From the NCBI GenBank assembly GCA_009691415.1, contig SICP01000001.1:1-40445 (forward strand): a stretch of DNA of 40,445 nucleotides, in the 5' to 3' direction. A program made the position numbers and the translations under genes. Below are positions 23,717-31,136 of this stretch, piece after piece. The notes beneath the pieces are model-generated. The model made no database searches, was not told where the DNA came from, and worked only from the letters and a program-made list of their open reading frames with translations. The DNA is from Candidatus Margulisiibacteriota bacterium (GTDB taxonomy: Bacteria > Margulisbacteria > Marinamargulisbacteria > SXXA01 > SICP01). The stretch's first letter is position 1. Each line of letters begins with the position of its first letter.

Positions 23717-23773
23717 CTATTGCTTATGTTTTTCTGCCACTTGATCTTTTAAATCTATGTCGTAAAATGCCAT
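23717..23773 (-). CDS. 18-codon mini-ORF with strong ribosome site
   Basis: On the minus strand GGAGG, six bases, then ATG opens an ORF reading MAFYDIDLKDQVAEKHKQ and ending TAG at 23717-23719. It lies between the hairpin at 23823-23840 and an AT-rich hairpin at 23700-23715. It may be a small peptide, a leader, or the surviving start of a deleted gene. Only the ribosome site and the isolated context support it. Confidence 0.25.
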   Translation of the reverse strand: MAFYDIDLKDQVAEKHKQ

Positions 23774-23822
23774 TTGATTCCTCCGTGTTAGTCTCATTAC
23801 CAACACTATAGAGGAATTATTA

Positions 23823-23849
23823 AACCCGCTCACGCGGGTTTTTTATTTT
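23823..23849 (+). terminator. Rho-independent terminator
   Basis: AACCCGC (23823-23829), a four-base loop, and GCGGGTT (23834-23840) form a 7-bp stem followed on the plus strand by TTTT and further Ts. It would end transcripts from the small ORF at 23536. With A-rich sequence on its other side it may also work on the minus strand. Confidence 0.8.
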
Positions 23850-23892
23850 CTGCTTAAACTTGTATTTCGCAACAGTCCCACAGTCCCAAGGT

Positions 23893-24165
23893 TGATACGG
23901 ATTCTTGCGTCTTACTACAACAGAAACGATAAGAGAGGAAAAGCCTTATGTTGATCTTGTAATCGAGGACTCAGGTCTTGGGATTCCAACAGAAAAACCA
24001 CCCCGAATCTTAGAGGCATTTTATACGACGAAGCGAGGAAATATCAGTTTGGGACTTTCGCTATGCACCAAGATTTTTGCAGAAAACGACTGTATCGTTA
24101 ACGTCCAATCAGAGAGTGGAAAAGGCACCGCGTTTACGCTCAGTTTTCCAGTTTTAACGCAATAG
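23893..24165 (+). pseudogene. Histidine-kinase ATPase-domain remnant
   Basis: From a stop at 23893 the frame runs to TAG at 24163-24165 with no normal start, only a TTG at 23905. It encodes the second half of a HATPase_c domain: LVIEDSGLGIPTEK (G1/N box region), EAFYTTKRGNISLGLSLCTK (F and G2 boxes), and VNVQSESGKGTAFTLSFP (G3). The dimerisation/His-phosphorylation domain and the sensor part are missing, so it cannot autophosphorylate. It converges on, and overlaps by 12 bases, the response-regulator gene at 24154-24843, which may once have been its partner. Confidence 0.75.
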
Positions 24166-24843
24166 AGTGTATCGACTTGCATGAGATAACGTACTTTTAA
24201 GATCCAAAGATAAGAAGGGCTTTGGCAAAAAATCAAAAGCCGTACTCGCAAAAATTTTATCCAGCACGTCACTATCCGAATAGGCCGTCATTATGATGAC
24301 CACACATTCAGGGTGTGTTGGCTGAATTTGCGCCAAGAACTCTAGTCCACTTTTATCAGGCAAACAAACGTCCATTAAGACTAGATCGATGATATCTTCT
24401 GAAAAATAACGTGCCGCATCTTCACAAGTACCCGCAATTGAAATATCAAAATCCCCCCCTAAAAAAGCTGCTAAAAGTTGTTGACTATCTTCTTCATCTT
24501 CAACGATTAGCAGTCGCGGTTTGCGTGATAACGCTTGGGTTTTATCTCTGATAGAGAGGTGTGCAAAAAATCGTTTCATAAAAAAAGTAATAAGCGCCGT
24601 TGAAAGGGGTCTGTTCCAATAGTCAAACACACCTTTTTTAAGGCCTTCAACAAGAACCACCATTTGACTCGTTCTACCCACCGTAACGAGGGTCCAGTTA
24701 GAACTTAGATTGGCAAGAGCGTCTTGTCCTTCTTGGCTTCTATAGGCGTCAATATCACAGATAATAAGTAGTTCTGTTTCTAAGACATCACAAGTCAGTA
24801 TTTTTTTAGGTGTATCAAAGGAAACAAGCGTCGCATGAGGCAC
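24154..24843 (-). CDS. Two-receiver response regulator, first receiver degenerate
   Basis: A 229-aa protein without an output domain. Residues about 107-225 are a canonical receiver: acidic pocket EDE (115-117), phosphoacceptor D158 in LVLMDVCLPD, T186 in IIMTAY, and K208 in FLPKPF. Residues 1-95 look like a second, decayed receiver with ICDID (Asp30 to Asp32), TVGRTSQ and VFDYWNRPL, where the conserved lysine before proline is replaced by arginine. It may relay phosphate or act by protein contacts. Its neighbour is a broken histidine kinase on the opposite strand, so its present input is unknown. Confidence 0.82.
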   Translation of the reverse strand: MPHATLVSFDTPKKILTCDVLETELLIICDIDAYRSQEGQDALANLSSNWTLVTVGRTSQMVVLVEGLKKGVFDYWNRPLSTALITFFMKRFFAHLSIRDKTQALSRKPRLLIVEDEEDSQQLLAAFLGGDFDISIAGTCEDAARYFSEDIIDLVLMDVCLPDKSGLEFLAQIQPTHPECVVIIMTAYSDSDVLDKIFASTAFDFLPKPFLSLDLKSTLSHASRYTLLR

Positions 24844-25021
24844 GGCAAGAGCTATAAACGCAAGTTCACTTTCTATTAAGCCTATCGTTATAATTGATTC
24901 TAGAATAAGGACGCCCCTTTTTAATGACTACTAGATTATAGCTTTAGTTTGATAATCTTTTAAGAATGAATCTTTACACTTTACCAAATCTCCTTTCTAT
25001 AGATAAACTGTACACGTTAAT

Positions 25022-27748
25022 ATGAGGCCTAATCGTTTACAAATCCTATTTGAATTTATCTTTGACCCACAGGGACAGTTGTTCTTGGTGGTAGAAGGCA
25101 TGTTTAAAAACGAGGCTATTAATTTATCGCTCTCGACCCTACTTCAATTTCTTTTTGAGCACGAAAAAGAATTATCAAACAAAGAATCTGAGTTTTGTTA
25201 TAGCCTTGCCAAGTTTATTAAGAAAGTTCAGATAGGTCCTAAGTTTTACTTTGCTATTCCTAACGAATCTGACATTGCCCTCTTTTTTGTTCGTGCACGT
25301 GACCATCAAATTCCGCTCACTTGGCGGTATCGTGAGAGAGAAAATGATGTCCATTTTGGAGGCCCCCTGCCCCTGACCTTTTCAGTTGGGCAACATCATC
25401 AAAATTTAAAAAGCTTGCGCTGTCATTTTTTAGAACGCGAAATTTGGTTAGAAGATCCGTTGTATTGGCAGACATTTAACGTGGATGACACCCGAGTATT
25501 ATTTTCTAACGGCACCCTTATTTTAAATTTACCGGAGCAATTTGAACATTTTATTAATCGTTTTTTGGATCAGCCCTTTTTGTCGTTTTCAGGTGCCGAA
25601 GCGATTTCGTTTATACAGGAAGTGTATACGCCACACAAAAAATTGGTGCACTGGCAAGTCAAGGCAGATTTTCCGTCATTCTTACCAAAAACTACACCGC
25701 CCATTCCTGTCTTAGATGTTTCCTACGAAAACGGAAGTTTATGCAATATTTTACGATTTAAATATGGGAAAGTTGTGATGGATCCGTCTCTCACCGTTAC
25801 AACGGTTGCAGACAAAGCCAGTGGCAAACAACACCAGACCATGCCGGATATGGAAGCGATCTATCAACAGGATTTGATGGAACTTTTTCAAAAAAATGAT
25901 CTGCCCTTTTTATTACAAAGCCCCGGCGACATCGCCAAATTTATGCATAAAGTGGTGCCCGTTTTAAAGTCCCGCAAGTGGCAAGTCAGCGCAGATGTCC
26001 CCGAATTCGAAGTGTATCCGGATGCCGTTGACCTAGAGTTTGGCATCAGTTCCAGTGATTTAAACTGGTTTCATTTTGAACCCAACTGCACTGTTTTGGG
26101 CCAGGCTATTTCACTGCAAGAGATTGCGCGGTTATTGGTACAAAACCAAGGCTATATTCAAACTAAAAAGGGCTATGTAAAAGTTTCCGGGAAATCCCAA
26201 GAAGAGCTCCAATTACTTGCAGGATTTGGGGCATTTAGTGTCGGCCGGAAATTCCAAAAGGCAGAACTGATACCCATGATTGCAACGACGGCCATCAAAG
26301 GCACCTCTGATCGTGAGGATACGTTTGTCAATCAGACCCGACATTTTCAACGTTTACACACCTGTATCCCTGGAACTAGATTTAAAGGGACTCTTAGAAG
26401 CTATCAACAATATGGTGTCAATTGGATGCAGTTTTTGTATCACAATGGATTTGGCGGCATTTTGGCCGATGACATGGGCTTAGGCAAGACCATTCAGACC
26501 ATTGCGTTTCTGTCACAACTCGAGCTTGAATCACCGATCTTAGTCGTGTGTCCAACCAACGTTATTTACAACTGGGAATCAGAGCTCAAGAAGTTTCTTC
26601 CTCATTTTAAGACCCAAATTTATGGAGGCAGTAATCGTCAAAAACAACTCAACTCTCTCAAGAAAATAGATGTCATTATTACTTCGTTTGGGGTTATGCG
26701 AAATGATTTGGATTATTTTTCACAAATACCCTTTCAAGCCATCTTTATAGATGAAGCTCAGTATATAAAAAACCCGGATACGCATATTTCTAAAGCCGTC
26801 AAAGCTCTAAACGGTCGCTTTAAATTGGCCTTATCCGGCACCCCCATCGAAAACCATCTTTCAGATTTATGGAATCTTTTTGATGTGGTCATGCCCGCCT
26901 ATCTTGGAGACAGGGCACAATTTGAATCTGCGATTAAAGATCATCCTCAACAGCGCGCGCGCCTTAAAACAAAAATTCAACCCTTTATTTTGAGGCGTGA
27001 AAAACGAGAAGTTTTGGATTCTCTACCTGAGAAAACAGAGATTATCGTAAAATGCCCTCTCTCTCCCGAACAAGAAAAACTCTACAAAACGGTTCTTTCC
27101 GCGGCACAACAAGGCATTCGAGATGCCAAAGGCAAATCATCCAAACTTAATATGCTCACAGCACTTCTCAAGTTGCGTCAGGTTTGCACACATCCCGGAC
27201 TGATTAAAGAACTTCAGAACCAGGCTATCCCTTCGGCAAAATTTGAAATTTTAACCGAGAAATTACTAGAGCTTGTTGAAGAAGATCACAAAGTCGTCGT
27301 GTTTTCCCAATTCACAGGTATGCTCGATATTGTCCAAAAATGGTTACAAGAGCGCGCCTTTAATTTTGAACGTATAGACGGTTCCATTTCAGGACAGGCC
27401 CGGATGGCTGCTATTGAGCGATTCCAATCCTTTCCTACTGCGTCGATATTCCTCGTTTCTCTTAAAGCGGGTGGCGTCGGCATTAACCTTACTGCAGCAG
27501 ATTATGTTATACACCTAGATCCCTGGTGGAACCCTGCGGCAGAGTCGCAAGCCACAGACCGTGTTCACCGAATGGGTCAACAAAACAAAGTCTTTGTCTA
27601 CAAGTTGATCGCACAAGGAACTATTGAAGAAAAAATTCAGGAACTACAAGATCAAAAACGTGCGCTCTATTCTGAATTAATTGATATCGATAGCCTGGCT
27701 GATAAGCAAATCAACCTAGATGAATTAAAAGTTTTACTGACGGGGTAA
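25022..27748 (+). CDS. SNF2/Rad54-family DEAD/DEAH helicase-like ATPase
   Basis: A 908-aa protein. The first roughly 430 residues form a beta/alpha region typical of the domain preceding bacterial SNF2 ATPases, without a visible SWIM zinc motif. The ATPase core follows: motif I ADDMGLGKTIQTIAF near residue 482, Ia VVCPTNVIYNW, II DEAQ near residue 577, III LALSGTPIENHLSDLWNLFD, then the second RecA lobe with VVVFSQFTGMLDIVQKWL, SLKAGGVGINLTAADYVIHL and the arginine fingers in ATDRVHRMGQ. Such proteins translocate on duplex DNA and remodel bound proteins; a link to transcription or repair is usual but unproven here. It is a single-gene unit; no clear promoter or ribosome site is seen. Confidence 0.92.
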   Translation: MRPNRLQILFEFIFDPQGQLFLVVEGMFKNEAINLSLSTLLQFLFEHEKELSNKESEFCYSLAKFIKKVQIGPKFYFAIPNESDIALFFVRARDHQIPLTWRYRERENDVHFGGPLPLTFSVGQHHQNLKSLRCHFLEREIWLEDPLYWQTFNVDDTRVLFSNGTLILNLPEQFEHFINRFLDQPFLSFSGAEAISFIQEVYTPHKKLVHWQVKADFPSFLPKTTPPIPVLDVSYENGSLCNILRFKYGKVVMDPSLTVTTVADKASGKQHQTMPDMEAIYQQDLMELFQKNDLPFLLQSPGDIAKFMHKVVPVLKSRKWQVSADVPEFEVYPDAVDLEFGISSSDLNWFHFEPNCTVLGQAISLQEIARLLVQNQGYIQTKKGYVKVSGKSQEELQLLAGFGAFSVGRKFQKAELIPMIATTAIKGTSDREDTFVNQTRHFQRLHTCIPGTRFKGTLRSYQQYGVNWMQFLYHNGFGGILADDMGLGKTIQTIAFLSQLELESPILVVCPTNVIYNWESELKKFLPHFKTQIYGGSNRQKQLNSLKKIDVIITSFGVMRNDLDYFSQIPFQAIFIDEAQYIKNPDTHISKAVKALNGRFKLALSGTPIENHLSDLWNLFDVVMPAYLGDRAQFESAIKDHPQQRARLKTKIQPFILRREKREVLDSLPEKTEIIVKCPLSPEQEKLYKTVLSAAQQGIRDAKGKSSKLNMLTALLKLRQVCTHPGLIKELQNQAIPSAKFEILTEKLLELVEEDHKVVVFSQFTGMLDIVQKWLQERAFNFERIDGSISGQARMAAIERFQSFPTASIFLVSLKAGGVGINLTAADYVIHLDPWWNPAAESQATDRVHRMGQQNKVFVYKLIAQGTIEEKIQELQDQKRALYSELIDIDSLADKQINLDELKVLLTG

Positions 27749-27764
27749 GCTACCCTCCTTACCC
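27743..27764 (+). terminator. Hairpin at the end of the SNF2 gene, weak terminator
   Basis: GGGTAAG (27743-27749) pairs with CTTACCC (27758-27764) around an eight-base loop, overlapping the stop codon. There is no T-tract after it, so termination would need other factors. Confidence 0.35.
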
Positions 27765-27833
27765 ACCACAAAATATCGTTGCAACTTACTTGATTATTTG
27801 CCGATAATTCAAAGTGGATAAGAGATTGTCCCA

Positions 27834-27957
27834 AGTCATTTTTTCGATCCATAGGCTCCCCCCCCCTTGCCTATGGAATTAATCGAAAATTTGACTTCCT
27901 TAAGAAAGGTCTGGTTTACCTCCCCCCCCTTGGTACCTCAGACCTTTTCTTAAGTCC
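27834..27957 (+). ncRNA. Two consecutive hairpins with matching poly-C loops (possible regulatory RNA)
   Basis: In an otherwise gene-free 319-base spacer, hairpin 1 pairs TTTTCGAT+CCATAGGC (27841-27856) with GCCTATGG (27869-27876) and ATCGAAAA (27882-27889), with a five-base bulge and an extra AGTC/GACT at the base. Its loop is T, nine Cs, TT. Hairpin 2 pairs CTTAAGAAAGGTCTG (27899-27913) with CAGACCTTTTCTTAAG (27939-27954) and TACC with GGTA inside, around a loop of T, eight Cs, TT. Different stems with the same loop argue for selection on the loop. Known bacterial sRNAs use unpaired C-rich loops to pair with G-rich ribosome sites. Transcription and strand are inferred, not shown. Confidence 0.45.
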
Positions 27958-28067
27958 CCTTTACTTTCCCTTTCTTACATCATAAAATATCCATACATAT
28001 AGTCACTGGCAGAGTGTCGATATACATACGGTTCTGCAACTTATTCAATTTTAATAGGAGACTAATC

Positions 28068-28307
28068 ATGTCCGGCGTAAATAATGATGGTGGTGAGGAT
28101 AGTGTATACAGTCCCAATAGTATAAGCCAACAATTTCAGTCCCAATTCACCCAACTAGCTACTAATGAATTTATGGACAATTTAATCAAAGATGTTAAAG
28201 AACAAGCCTCTTTAGGCCCAGAAGCTCAGCTAGGTGCAAGTTTACAGCAAGCGATAGACCCCTCTGCAGCTGGACCACAGGGTTCTGGAAATTCCGAAGG
28301 TGGATAA
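28068..28307 (+). CDS. Small acidic/Gly-Ser-rich hypothetical protein (79 aa)
   Basis: The start is ATG 28068, preceded by AGGAG with a seven-base spacing (28056-28060), rather than the upstream GTG in the same frame. The 79-aa product has polar, probably disordered ends and a central helix (FMDNLIKDVKEQASL near residues 35-49). It has no signal peptide, membrane segment or cysteine. I do not recognise a family. Its last eight bases overlap the GTG of the cytochrome gene, so the two are translationally coupled and likely functionally linked. The poly-C-loop hairpins lie about 110 bases upstream. Confidence 0.65.
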   Translation: MSGVNNDGGEDSVYSPNSISQQFQSQFTQLATNEFMDNLIKDVKEQASLGPEAQLGASLQQAIDPSAAGPQGSGNSEGG

Positions 28308-28737
28308 TCGTTACTTAGGACTTGGGAAAAAATTTACTGCGATTCATATCTTTGGGACGCTTGTTATTATGGGAACAATGGTTATTGTTCTTTTCTATTT
28401 TTTTCTACGCCCTTTTGTTAAGAAAGTAGACGATAAAGCCGTTTTGCATTTGAGCTCTGTGGAAATAGAAGCCGCTCAACGCAATACAGACTTTATTAAA
28501 CAAGGCGAAATTTTATTTAAGATTCAATGTGCCTCGTGTCATGGATTTCGTGCACAAGGAATAGGTCAGGCCCCTAGCTTAATAGAAACGAACAAACAAT
28601 ACGGCCATGATCTCAACACAATGCTTTCCATGATTTCTAATGGAAGCGAACTTCGGGGTATGCCAGCCTGGAAAAAAATGATGCAACCCAAAGATATTTT
28701 ATGTGTTGCCGTTTACCTTACGACGCTGAAACCATAG
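28300..28737 (+). CDS. Membrane-anchored c-type cytochrome
   Basis: A 145-aa protein starting at GTG 28300. An uncleaved N-terminal membrane helix (FGTLVIMGTMVIVLFYFFL, residues 18-36) is followed by a class I cytochrome c domain. The heme-attachment motif is CASCH (C77, C80, H81), and the distal methionine is probably M121 in RGMPAWKKMM. The fold ends with the helix DILCVAVYLTTL. It resembles the CcoP-type or single-heme electron carriers on the outer face of the inner membrane. No oxidase genes are nearby, so its electron partner is unknown. Its last 20 bases overlap the convergent ORF at 28718-29059. Confidence 0.88.
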   Translation: MDNRYLGLGKKFTAIHIFGTLVIMGTMVIVLFYFFLRPFVKKVDDKAVLHLSSVEIEAAQRNTDFIKQGEILFKIQCASCHGFRAQGIGQAPSLIETNKQYGHDLNTMLSMISNGSELRGMPAWKKMMQPKDILCVAVYLTTLKP

Positions 28738-29059
28738 GTTTTTGTTTTTTTATTGGTTTATACCGCGTGACTCTTCTTTTGTTTCCGCTTCTGGCTATTT
28801 TTTCAGCAGGCAATATCCAGTTGCCCCTGATTTTCTCAGTGATTGCCGTTTGTGTTACTGAAAAATGTGACATTATTTTATCGGAAGACCAGTCCATCAG
28901 ATAAAGTCTGGCAAGATCATAACCATTTAGTTGTTCCCATGTTTTTTTCTCTGGTGAAATGTCTTTTCTAACAGTACGTTTTGTCCCATCTTCAGAGATG
29001 CCATATATAAATTGAAAGGCTAATTTACTGCCATTGTCACGTCGTTTTTTCTTAGCGAT
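28718..29059 (-). CDS. Basic hypothetical protein with ATC as apparent start codon
   Basis: A minus-strand frame is open from the TAG near 29090 down to TAA 28718-28720 with no ATG, GTG or TTG in the upstream part. AAGGAG sits seven bases before ATC 29057-29059, giving 113 residues starting (M)AKKKRRDNGSKLAF. The protein is Lys/Arg-rich at both ends. Its middle (DLARLYLMDWSSDKIMSHF then SVTQTAITEKIRGNWI, about residues 49-82) looks like a helix-turn-helix. The first internal ATG (28897) would leave only 59 residues. It may be a genuine non-canonical start, or a gene silenced by ATG-to-ATC mutation. Family not recognised. Confidence 0.55.
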   Translation of the reverse strand: MAKKKRRDNGSKLAFQFIYGISEDGTKRTVRKDISPEKKTWEQLNGYDLARLYLMDWSSDKIMSHFSVTQTAITEKIRGNWILPAEKIARSGNKRRVTRYKPIKKQKPMVSAS

Positions 29060-29189
29060 GGGGTTTCTCCTTTTTGAGATATACTGATTCTATTGTAAAT
29101 ATAAGACCATAAAACATCAATACAAGAAATTGTTACGTAATCACGATATTATTTTCAAATAGGTTCGTATTAAAGGGAGGATCCAAATC

Positions 29190-30053
29190 ATGAGTCAATC
29201 GGCTTCATCTTCGCTAAGTTCTGCACTTGCCAGACAATTAAATTTATTCAAATCTTCTAAAGATGGACAAGGGGTTAAGACCCAAGCCGGCTCACCAGAC
29301 GACAGTAACTTTCAAGATATTCTCGGACAAGCACAAAATAATTTAAGTGGAAATCTTTTTTCAAGCAGTACCACGGCAAGTATTGGAGCCAGTACAATAG
29401 CCCCACCTATTGGAGATGTCTCAGGTAGTAGCGACATCAGCGGAAGCGATGATAGTAGCACAGGCGACGTGTCTTCTACGTCTTCTGATGGGCTATCTGG
29501 CATGAATAATCATTTGAATGGCATTTCTTCTATTTTGAAGAAACAAATTGTGTCTTTATCTATTAAGCAAATGCAAAAGACACAACAAAATACACATTTG
29601 CCACCAGAACTTGAAGATGACTTAAAATTAGTAGGTGCGCGCACCCCATTAACGAAAGAAGATGTGGATATAAAAGCCAGCGCTTTCTTTTACTATGGTA
29701 TGAGTTTGATTTCTGATCTTAAGGGCATAAAAAATGAAAAAGACCCGAAGAAAGATGAAGCCAAGGTGGGTGCCATCGAAAACAAAGTCGTCATTGTTGC
29801 GTATAGCTTAAGTGTATTTACGGCAGATTATCATTCCGAACATAGCTGCAAATGTTTAGCTGACATGACCCAAGCTATTGATGATCAAACCTCAGAGCTA
29901 GCTGATTTTCTAAATAAGATTATGGCCAGCATTAAAGAGGGCAAGCCTTTTGAATTTGTCAAAAATGATCCGAGCAGTGTCGTCAATTTTGATCATATTC
30001 CAAAAGACGTTCTAGCAACACTGGTACCTCCAGAAGAAGAACCTCTCGCGTAA
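29190..30053 (+). CDS. Ser/Asp-rich hypothetical protein (287 aa)
   Basis: The ATG is preceded by AAGGGAGG at good spacing, a strong ribosome site. Residues 1-55 are polar with a short helix. Residues about 56-104 are a low-complexity Ser/Asp/Gly/Thr linker. Residues 108-287 are helical (LKKQIVSLSIKQMQK, KASAFFYYGMSLISDLKG, DDQTSELADFLNKIMASI) with a Lys/Asp/Glu-rich turn. There is no signal peptide or membrane helix. The layout of a disordered N-terminal half and helical C-terminal half is seen in some secreted or scaffold proteins, but no family is recognised and no function is claimed. It diverges from the ATC-start ORF. Confidence 0.7.
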   Translation: MSQSASSSLSSALARQLNLFKSSKDGQGVKTQAGSPDDSNFQDILGQAQNNLSGNLFSSSTTASIGASTIAPPIGDVSGSSDISGSDDSSTGDVSSTSSDGLSGMNNHLNGISSILKKQIVSLSIKQMQKTQQNTHLPPELEDDLKLVGARTPLTKEDVDIKASAFFYYGMSLISDLKGIKNEKDPKKDEAKVGAIENKVVIVAYSLSVFTADYHSEHSCKCLADMTQAIDDQTSELADFLNKIMASIKEGKPFEFVKNDPSSVVNFDHIPKDVLATLVPPEEEPLA

Positions 30054-30079
30054 CTCTTTCCCAACTGGCAGGGGTGATC

Positions 30080-31135
30080 TTAGTTTTGATGTAACTCTTG
30101 ATTAAGCGCAATTGTTTTTGGATTGGTCATGCAAATGACTTTTCCTGTTTGAGAATCTTGTATAAAGAGCAGATGATTCCTTCCTGACAGATCGATGGCT
30201 TTGACGCGGTTTTGACCTTCAGAAACGCGATCTCCCGTGAGATTAACCGGTTCTTTTTCATGGTTATAGAGGCTAATTTTCATGCCGGCATAAATATATA
30301 GACCCGCCGCAATCGTACATCCAAATCCGAGAGAAATACCTGTCCCTGAATTGGCACCTAATAAACATTTTTCTCCAATCGTGATGACGTGGGCATTGCC
30401 ACCGGAGAGGGTTCCCATTATCGAAGCTCCGCCGCCAATATCGGAATTTTTTCCGACGAAAACACCCGCAGAAACACGACCTTCTACCATGGCATTTCCC
30501 AAGGTCCCTGCATTAAAATTAATATAACCAGCGGGCATGACAGTGGTGCCTTCACCTAAATAGGCCCCGAGTCGTACTTGGCTTCCTGATGCGATCCGAA
30601 CGCCGCTTGGAATATGATAATTTACGAGATACGGGAATTTATCGACATGAGAGACAGATAACTCTTGGCCCGAAGCGAGGGCTTTTAACCGTTGCTCTGG
30701 CATATCTTCTGGCAAGATGGGGCCACTCGTTGTCCAAGCTACGTTGGTGAGTTTTCCAAAAATACCGTCTAATGAAACACCATGAGGCTTGACATGTCGT
30801 TGGGATAATAATTGCAATTTAAAATAGCCCTCTTCGGCAGTGGCTACGGGCTGATCTAGTTGATGTAAATAGAATAGAACGATGTCCTGTGTAAGATACG
30901 GATGTTGCTGTGTGAGGAGTGATTTAAATAGACTGGCGTGAGGCAGCTTGCCTTCTATAAGGGTAAGATCTTCTTGGGTAAGCGTTTGGCAAAATGTATG
31001 ATCTGGTATTTTTTTACAGAGCGTTGTGACTATCGGCTGCTGTTCATTAAAATAAATTTTTGGAAAATAGACATCAAGAGTTTGATCACCCCGTTTTCTT
31101 CTAAATCCTATTGCGAATGCATACTGATGTGCCAT
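30080..31135 (-). CDS. dapD: Tetrahydrodipicolinate N-succinyltransferase
   Basis: A 351-aa DapD of the long type found in Pseudomonas and Actinobacteria. It transfers succinyl from succinyl-CoA to tetrahydrodipicolinate in lysine and meso-diaminopimelate synthesis. An N-terminal alpha/beta region is followed by a left-handed beta-helix of hexapeptide repeats from about residue 178 (IPSGVRIASGSQVRLGAYLG), with VMPAGYINFNAGTLGNAMVE, GVFVGKNSDIGGGASIMGTL and CLLGANSGTGISLG, all strongly conserved. It starts one base after the dapE stop, forming a dapE-dapD unit in which DapE, acting later in the pathway, is encoded first. Confidence 0.95.
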   Translation of the reverse strand: MAHQYAFAIGFRRKRGDQTLDVYFPKIYFNEQQPIVTTLCKKIPDHTFCQTLTQEDLTLIEGKLPHASLFKSLLTQQHPYLTQDIVLFYLHQLDQPVATAEEGYFKLQLLSQRHVKPHGVSLDGIFGKLTNVAWTTSGPILPEDMPEQRLKALASGQELSVSHVDKFPYLVNYHIPSGVRIASGSQVRLGAYLGEGTTVMPAGYINFNAGTLGNAMVEGRVSAGVFVGKNSDIGGGASIMGTLSGGNAHVITIGEKCLLGANSGTGISLGFGCTIAAGLYIYAGMKISLYNHEKEPVNLTGDRVSEGQNRVKAIDLSGRNHLLFIQDSQTGKVICMTNPKTIALNQELHQN

Positions 31136-31136
31136 T

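Noticed and set aside
27843-27960. G-quadruplex on the minus strand opposite the poly-C loops
   Set aside because: Each site has only one long G-run, and the two runs lie about 55 bases apart inside separate strong hairpins, so an intramolecular four-run quadruplex is not supported.
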